Source: Nitrospirae bacterium GWC2_56_14
GTDB taxonomy: Bacteria; Nitrospirota; UBA9217
Length of the DNA: 5,860 nt
Reading direction: 5' to 3'
Assembly (NCBI GenBank): GCA_001803705.1
Contig: MHDY01000090.1
Coordinates: forward strand, 1-5,860
Shown here: one piece after another, positions 4,689-5,860 of the stretch
How the letters are laid out: every line of letters begins with the position of its first letter
Numbering within the stretch: position 1 is the first letter of the stretch
Notes under the pieces: model-generated
Told to the model about the DNA's origin: nothing
What the model saw: only the letters and a program-made list of their open reading frames with translations
Database searches by the model: none
Made by a program: the position numbers and the translations under genes

Positions 4689-5213
4689 ATGCTGAAAGAG
4701 ATATTCAAAAACGTTTTCACGAAGAAGAAAGCCATCCCTTTTCCTGAAGGATTCGATGTTGATCCCGATCAGGCGGTGAAGGTCATTGACTTCCAGAGGA
4801 AAATTGATACAATCTTCCATAGATCACTCAGGATCAGGTTTGTGGATGCGGGTTCGTGCAACGCCTGCGAGTGGGAAGGCACTGCGCTCATGAATCCCAT
4901 CTACGATATTCAGCGGTTCGGCATCGATTTTGTCGCGTCGCCGCGTCATGCCGATCTGCTGCTGGTGAGCGGCCCGGTAACTCGACAGATGGAACTGGCG
5001 CTCAGAAGGACCTATGCGGCGATGCCGGAACCGAAGCTTGTTGTTGCCTGCGGGGATTGTGCAATGAACGGCGGTATTTACCAGGGAAACTATGCTGTGA
5101 CCGATGGTGTGGGGAACGTCATCCCCGTGGACGGTCATATTCCCGGCTGCCCGCCGACGCCGACCGCCATCCTGCTCGGGCTTTCCACGATCATTGATAA
5201 ATTCACTAAATGA
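4689..5213 (+). CDS. hyfI: HyfI/EhrS-type small subunit (NuoB-like, [4Fe-4S] protein)
   Basis: 174 residues, a usual length for NuoB/HycG-type subunits. Cluster ligands are present: GSCNAC (C57, C60), GDCAMNGG (C124) and GCPPTP (C154); C121 is an extra cysteine beside C124. In the family these bind the proximal cluster (N2 in complex I) that passes electrons to or from the large-subunit cavity. The N-terminus MLKEIFKNVFTKKK is a basic amphipathic helix typical of HyfI, which supports the ATG at 4689. No Shine-Dalgarno sequence lies in the 28 nt before that ATG; the nearest GGAGs are in the tandem array about 35 nt or more upstream. Translation may be coupled, leaderless-like or weakened. It directly follows hyfG without a HyfH gene, as in the Ehr arrangement. 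The protein looks complete. Confidence 0.93.
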   Translation: MLKEIFKNVFTKKKAIPFPEGFDVDPDQAVKVIDFQRKIDTIFHRSLRIRFVDAGSCNACEWEGTALMNPIYDIQRFGIDFVASPRHADLLLVSGPVTRQMELALRRTYAAMPEPKLVVACGDCAMNGGIYQGNYAVTDGVGNVIPVDGHIPGCPPTPTAILLGLSTIIDKFTK

Positions 5214-5214
5214 T

Positions 5215-5229
5215 CATGCTGTCGGCATG
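5215..5229 (+). terminator. Weak stem-loop after hyfI, doubtful terminator
   Basis: CATGC-TGTCG-GCATG forms a 5-bp stem one base after the hyfI TGA, followed by the T-rich TTATTGTTTCT. The stem is short and the T-run interrupted, so at most this is a partial terminator. It recalls the border hairpins after hyfC and hyfE in position and in the CATGC/GCATG sequence, but no heptad repeat follows. Confidence 0.2.
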
Positions 5230-5295
5230 TTATTGTTTCTGTCCACAGGAGAATTTTTTATTTAACGCGCCAGGGAAATAAAGCGAGGTTGCAAC

Positions 5296-5860
5296 GTGGT
5301 TCTTACACCGGTTAGCATCATAGCCTCGTCGTTCGCAGTGTTTCTGCTTCTGCTCGCACTGACGCCATTCCTGCGCCATTCTCAGCGCCTCTTGATCACC
5401 GTCGGTTTTTCCTTAACTACTCTTGCCTCTTTTCTTGCCACGGCTGCCGGCATCTGGACCGTGGCAAGCAACAACACATTCCGGCTCATTATTCCCCTCG
5501 GACTTCCCGATCTTCCGTTCCATTTGAGGCTTGACGTCCTGTCGGGGTTCTTTCTCGTCGTCGTCGGACTTCTGTCCACGTTCGTCTCCATCTATTCAAT
5601 CGGATACGTCAAAGGTTTCCTGGGGCACCGGCCGATCACCAGCATGGTGGTCTTTTATGCTCTGTTCCTCATCGGGATGCAACTGGTCGTCCTGGCTGAC
5701 GACGCCTTTTTCTTTCTTATTGCCTGGGAATTGATGGCTGCGGCCTCATATTTTCTGGTCCTCTTCGAGGACGAACGGGTCGAGAACAGAAGGGCCGCGT
5801 TCCTCTATCTGGTCGTGGCCCATGTGGGCGCGATCGGGATCCTTCTTTCCTTCGGTATCA
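5296..5860 (+). CDS. hyfB: Hydrogenase-4 component B (antiporter-like subunit), N-terminal 188 residues (partial)
   Basis: The gene runs off the window end. The start is the GTG at 5296, with GAGG (5284-5287) 8 nt upstream. The visible part has an N-terminal hydrophobic segment, LRLDVLSGFFLVVVGLLS (77-94), SIYSIGYV, and FFFLIAWELMAAASYFLV with the membrane glutamate E145, then NRRAAFLYLVVAHVG. This wording is typical of HyfB/HycC, a NuoL/M-like ion-translocating subunit of the cytoplasmic membrane. It is 82 nt from hyfI, a looser gap than hyfF-hyfG, with no clear promoter. Its place downstream of hyfI rather than before hyfC suggests either a permuted operon or the start of a second hyf/ehr-like gene set. 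Ehr counterpart: probably ehrA. Confidence 0.92.
   Translation, partial: MVLTPVSIIASSFAVFLLLLALTPFLRHSQRLLITVGFSLTTLASFLATAAGIWTVASNNTFRLIIPLGLPDLPFHLRLDVLSGFFLVVVGLLSTFVSIYSIGYVKGFLGHRPITSMVVFYALFLIGMQLVVLADDAFFFLIAWELMAAASYFLVLFEDERVENRRAAFLYLVVAHVGAIGILLSFGI

Noticed and set aside
5230..5265. Promoter for hyfB
   Set aside because: TTGTTT and TATTTA are about 20 nt apart and poor matches; AT-rich sequence alone is not enough.

Overview
The window lies in an operon for a membrane-bound, complex-I-like enzyme of the hydrogenase-4/group 4 [NiFe] hydrogenase superfamily, all on the + strand. In order it holds the 3' end of hyfC, a four-helix-bundle (23S rRNA intervening-sequence family) gene, hyfE, hyfF, hyfG, hyfI and the first 188 codons of hyfB. 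The coding style (about 53-60% GC in lines counted by hand, Shine-Dalgarno-led genes, GTG starts) and the Hyf-like proteins fit an anaerobic or facultative bacterium such as a Desulfobacterota/Geobacter-type or Nitrospirota lineage. That placement is inference, because there is no taxonomic marker in the window.

The enzyme is probably not a hydrogenase. HyfG is intact and carries both the NuoC-like and NuoD-like domains, but all four cysteines that hold the Ni-Fe site are replaced (S227, S230, S516, G519), and the protein ends right after the second motif with no cleavable tail. The small subunit HyfI keeps the cysteines for the proximal [4Fe-4S] cluster. No ferredoxin-like HyfH/NuoI gene lies between hyfG and hyfI. 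This pattern matches the energy-converting-hydrogenase-related (Ehr) complexes known from Geobacter (ehrSLABCD), whose electron donor and acceptor are unknown as far as I know. HyfB and HyfF are antiporter-like pump subunits, HyfC is the NuoH-like anchor, HyfE is a NuoK-containing membrane subunit, and HyfG/HyfI form the peripheral arm.

The second theme is a family of 7-nt-periodic repeats (unit ATTGGAA / TTCCAAT) at gene junctions. At hyfC-hyfE, a left arm (178-219), a 72-nt spacer, a right arm (292-326), the AT-richer four-helix-bundle gene (341-700) and a second right arm (714-748) form a cassette bounded by a 24-bp perfect inverted repeat. At hyfE-hyfF, a gene-less version (1422-1529) has the same left and right arms. 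In both places a short hairpin with compensatory base changes sits one base or less after the upstream stop codon, and the right arm runs directly into a GGAG ribosome-binding site. The elements therefore look built to sit inside operons. A third array with a different sequence but the same 7-nt period (AGTCAGG, 4606-4660) starts at the base after the hyfG stop codon. The hyfF-hyfG junction is a normal tight one (1 nt) without repeats.

The most interesting candidates are this cassette/repeat system (mobility or RNA-level role unproven) and the metal-site-less HyfG.
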